Part shown: one piece after another, positions 61,567 to 64,000 of the stretch | Layout of the letters: the number at the start of each line of letters is the position of its first letter | How positions within the stretch are numbered: the first letter of the stretch is position 1 | Assembly: GCF_042944905.1 (NCBI RefSeq) | Contig: NZ_CP168496.1 | Span: forward strand, 2,294,001-2,358,000 | Direction of reading: 5' to 3' | From: Psychrobacillus sp042944905 | Lineage (GTDB): Bacteria > Bacillota > Bacilli > Bacillales_A > Planococcaceae | Length of the DNA: 64,000 nucleotides | The notes under the pieces: model-generated | What the model saw: the letters and a program-made list of their open reading frames with translations, nothing else | What the model was told of the DNA's origin: nothing | Databases searched by the model: none | Program-made: the position numbers and the translations under genes

Positions 61567-61820
61567 TTAAGAACAAAGAAATTTTAGCATCTTTGGAACA
61601 ATATATTCATCGTGACCAAATTTAGCTACTTAATTAGTATAATGGAAATCTAACATTTTGCAAGCTTTATTTAACTTTTTTAAGGCGACTGATTCACTCA
61701 AACAACAGATGCTAACCTAAATGTTGCAAGTAACAAAGTTTTCATCATTCATATACTATATGATAAAGAGAATTATTCATGAATCATTAAATTCAAATAA
61801 TCCCCTTTATATTTTTCTTT
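61567..61820. other. Intergenic stretch upstream of tRNA-Arg
   Basis: About 250 AT-rich bases with no convincing open frame. It must hold the tRNA promoter, but I cannot pick one with confidence. Confidence 0.35.
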
Positions 61821-61822
61821 GA

Positions 61823-61868
61823 AAAAAAGGTTGTAAATGTTGAATAAACAACATTTACAACCTTTTTT
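61823..61868. terminator. Strong bidirectional terminator-like hairpin
   Basis: A 20-bp perfect stem aaaaaaggttgtaaatgttg with a 6-base loop, A/T runs on both sides. No gene end lies within 120 bases on either strand, apart from the weaker hairpin at 61931-61966. Confidence 0.75.
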
Positions 61869-61930
61869 ATTGCTTCATACTTTACTATATTACGTCCCCA
61901 GGAGGATAATGAAGATAAAAAGATAACATT

Positions 61931-61966
61931 AAAACTCTATTCTAGTATGTAATAGAATAGAGTTTT
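61931..61966 (-). terminator. Hairpin after the small unknown gene
   Basis: A 14-bp stem aaaactctattcta / tagaatagagtttt with an 8-base loop, 30 bases past the stop of the small gene. The T-run on the minus strand is short. Confidence 0.65.
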
Positions 61967-61996
61967 CGCCACTTCATATTAAATTGACATACCTTT

Positions 61997-62203
61997 TTAC
62001 AACAGGGTTTGTTCTAGGAGCTTTGCCGCAAAATATTTACGCGCTTCGGCAGTCACAATCTGCAAAGTTATTTCTTCTTCCTGCCGTTTAAACTCGACAA
62101 ACATCCCGCTTAAATTTTCCTGTACTGAATGGACTTTAAAGCCCTTGTCAAAATAGTCATCTACTTGTTCCATTTCATCCAAACTTAACAAATGATCCGA
62201 CAT
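61997..62203 (-). CDS. Small acidic protein of unknown function
   Basis: A 68-aa protein (MSDHLLSLDEMEQVDDYFDKGF...), soluble and acidic, with a beta-rich middle (FVEFKRQEEEITLQIVTAEARKYF). It follows the permease gene by 17 bases and is probably in its operon. Start ATG with ggggtg upstream. No family recognised. It could be a small partner of the permease or of a catabolic enzyme lost or located elsewhere. Confidence 0.6.
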   Translation of the reverse strand: MSDHLLSLDEMEQVDDYFDKGFKVHSVQENLSGMFVEFKRQEEEITLQIVTAEARKYFAAKLLEQTLL

Positions 62204-62220
62204 AGACACACCCCACTTTT

Positions 62221-63678
62221 TTATTCAGCCTTTTTTTCTTCAATTTCTTGCACGACGATATCGTCCCAATCGTGACCAACTGTAATACCCAAATACTTGG
62301 CGTCACTAGGATCGTCTAGTTCGGCTTGCGGGTACTTTTTGAACCACCAATATTTCGCCAAGACATAGTACACGAGCGCCCCCACGAAAAAGCCCACCAA
62401 TGAAGAATACGTTGGGAACATATTCGCTAAAGCTCCACCGATCACCCAAGCGATTAATCCCGCCAAGTTAAAGCCATTCATATATTTATATTGGCCGTCT
62501 AACTCGTACAGTTCTTTTACGTTCACACGACGTTTACGGATTAAATAATAATCGGCGAATAATATCCCCACAATTGCTGTTAAAATACCGCCAATGATTA
62601 ATAACGCATCGACTAATACGCCAAATAAGCTCCACGGCTGTACTACAATTCCAATAACCCCCGCTATTATAACACCAGCCCAGAATGGCACTTTTGGTCC
62701 GCCAATGTTTGAGAAAATCGTTGCCGCAGGAATAACATTTGCGGACGTGTTTGTTGACCATTGCGCTAACACAATCATTAGCAATAAAACCCCTAACACA
62801 ATTCCACTTGCACTTTGCTGCAAGGCATTTATCGGATCCGCAGATGCTACTGCCATATAAGCCACTGCACCTATAGTTACCATAAATGTATTGGTAATCG
62901 GCATCACGATTAAAGAGCCAATTAACTGCGTTTTATTGCGCTTGAACCAATTGCGTTCATTTTTTGGCGCTTTAAAGAAACGTGATAGTGTTGGCATATC
63001 TGCTGCTAACGTTGCCCAGAATCCCATGTTCGCCATCATCACAACCATGAATGCTGTAAAAGCTGCCAATCCTGTCGTCGGTGATTCTATCCAAGTCCAC
63101 ACATTTTTCCCTTGAGCCGTTGCGTGATCGGCAAGCGTAATATACATCCAGCACGATATTAATATAATAACCGGCGCAGCAAAATCCGCAAAGCGCTCAA
63201 TGGATTTAATGCCTAGCGAGGTGTTAATTAACTGTAATGCCGCAAAAACAAGGAAACATAAAAACCAATTATTAAAGTCAAATAATAAATTCAAAATCCC
63301 ATTGATAGCCATTGCACCAAAATAGGTGTTAAGCCCAAACCAACAAGCAGCTGTCACCCCACGAACGAGGGATGGTATGTGCGTGCCAATTGTACCAAAT
63401 GGGGCACGCATATAAACCGGGAAGGATAAGCCGTGCTCAATACCAATGTCACCGATTAATGTCATAAATACACCGATTAAAACGGAACCTATCACAGTCG
63501 CTAAAATTAACATAGGCAATGACAAATTCATAATAGCTGATCCACCAATTGCAAAGGCGGCTAAAACGATGGCCATCCCTATCCAAATTACTGCAAAACC
63601 AAATGTCCCGATACTTCTTTTTTGATGTGTTACTGGAAGTAAATCTGGTGATTTTAAATAATCTCCACCATTCGCCAT
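62221..63678 (-). CDS. NCS1-family nucleobase/allantoin/hydantoin permease
   Basis: A 485-aa transporter with about twelve membrane segments and NCS1 features: RSIGTFGFAVIWIGMAI, MRAPFGTIGTHIPSLVRGVTAACWFGLNTYFGAMA, MANMGFWATLAADMPTLSRF, QWSTNTSANVIPAATIFSNIGG. The family imports cytosine, uracil, allantoin or hydantoins with protons or sodium. The substrate cannot be read from the sequence. Its GC seems higher than the backbone. Start ATG after aagggag. Confidence 0.88.
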   Translation of the reverse strand: MANGGDYLKSPDLLPVTHQKRSIGTFGFAVIWIGMAIVLAAFAIGGSAIMNLSLPMLILATVIGSVLIGVFMTLIGDIGIEHGLSFPVYMRAPFGTIGTHIPSLVRGVTAACWFGLNTYFGAMAINGILNLLFDFNNWFLCFLVFAALQLINTSLGIKSIERFADFAAPVIILISCWMYITLADHATAQGKNVWTWIESPTTGLAAFTAFMVVMMANMGFWATLAADMPTLSRFFKAPKNERNWFKRNKTQLIGSLIVMPITNTFMVTIGAVAYMAVASADPINALQQSASGIVLGVLLLMIVLAQWSTNTSANVIPAATIFSNIGGPKVPFWAGVIIAGVIGIVVQPWSLFGVLVDALLIIGGILTAIVGILFADYYLIRKRRVNVKELYELDGQYKYMNGFNLAGLIAWVIGGALANMFPTYSSLVGFFVGALVYYVLAKYWWFKKYPQAELDDPSDAKYLGITVGHDWDDIVVQEIEEKKAE

Positions 63679-64000
63679 ACATGTCTCTCCCTTATATTAG
63701 ATTTCCAGTTAACGCACAAATAATTGCCTACTTTTTTTATGGCTCTACACCAAAATCTGTACTTGGGACCATATTCTACTAAAGATTTTTTTCATTTGGC
63801 ATCCTAGATGAGACCTTTGAACGTGGCTTTTAGGGGAACGAAGGCTAATAACGTCATGTCCTGTGCCACGTCTTCATTCCCAATATCCCGTTGACCCGAA
63901 GCCGCTCGTCGGACGCTCCATGAAAAAGCACAGTCAGAACGGATATCCACCCTACTTTTTTATCGAGTAAAATTGCTGATAAGTGATTGACGTTCGTTCC
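63679..64000. other. Intergenic end of window with a possible dispersed repeat
   Basis: No gene. From about 63830 to 63930 the sequence (ggggaacgaaggctaataacg, tcatgtcctgtgccacgtc, gacccgaagccgctcgtc) is GC-richer than its surroundings and resembles intergenic repeats of Bacillus-type genomes as I remember them. No second copy is in this window, so it is unproven. Confidence 0.3.

Noticed and set aside
63830..63930. GC-richer block at the right edge as a riboswitch
   Set aside because: I could not recognise conserved core motifs of purine, guanidine or SAM riboswitches, and it is 150 bases or more from the permease start with no terminator between.

Overview
The window is a low-GC chromosomal segment of an endospore-forming member of the Bacillales. 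Its gene order follows the B. subtilis queA-to-ysoA chromosome arm: queA, ruvB, ruvA, safA, pheA, pheB, obg, spo0B, rpmA, prp, rplU, spoIVFB, spoIVFA, minD, minC, mreD, mreC, mreB, radC, maf, a spoIIB-like gene, comC, folC, valS, a spoVID-like gene, hemL-B-D-C-X-A, engB, lonA, clpX, tig and a ysoA-like gene. Sporulation genes (spo0B, spoIVFA/B, safA), the rplU leader and the valS T-box fit Firmicutes. The short SpoIVFB, the missing lonB, the type IV pilus block and the intergenic repeats suggest a Planococcaceae-type organism (Psychrobacillus/Lysinibacillus-like). That placement is inference.

Layout. Bases 1-17.2 kb are conserved housekeeping, division and sporulation genes, almost all on the minus strand. 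Bases 17.3-32.2 kb hold a type IVa pilus region: prepilin peptidase, a membrane diguanylate cyclase, PilO/N/M, a major pilin, PilC, PilT, PilB and a VanW-like exported protein. A 1.3 kb decayed stretch with a prepilin remnant follows, then a three-gene minor-pilin cassette of visibly higher GC. At 32.4-33.7 kb a complete IS3-family element has split a terminator hairpin downstream of a second diguanylate cyclase. Bases 35.5-38.6 kb carry folC and a divergent pair of overlapping ATP-grasp ligase genes, followed by a striking 21-box array with about 20.4 bp phasing. Bases 39-57.3 kb return to the conserved backbone: valS with T-box, the haem operon, engB, lonA, clpX, tig and a TPR protein. Bases 57.3-64 kb are accessory: an alanine/sodium symporter, a YtcJ-like amidohydrolase, a tRNA-Arg, a small unknown protein and an NCS1 permease.

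How the parts work together. The pilus genes encode an assembly ATPase, a retraction ATPase, the inner-membrane platform, an alignment complex, a major pilin and minor pilins. ComC would process all the prepilins, and two neighbouring c-di-GMP synthases are plausible regulators. The haem operon covers glutamyl-tRNA to uroporphyrinogen III. Two repeat families occupy the long intergenic gaps: a GC-rich Bacillus-type repeat (R1, three copies) and a roughly 310-330 bp element with two hairpins (R2, two full and two partial copies).

Several start codons were moved inward from the longest open frame because a Shine-Dalgarno sequence overlaps the upstream candidate (ruvB, rpmA, rplU, tig, clpX, hemL, pilM, the spoIIB-like gene and others). 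No database search was possible. Family assignments rest on recognised motifs, length and gene order.
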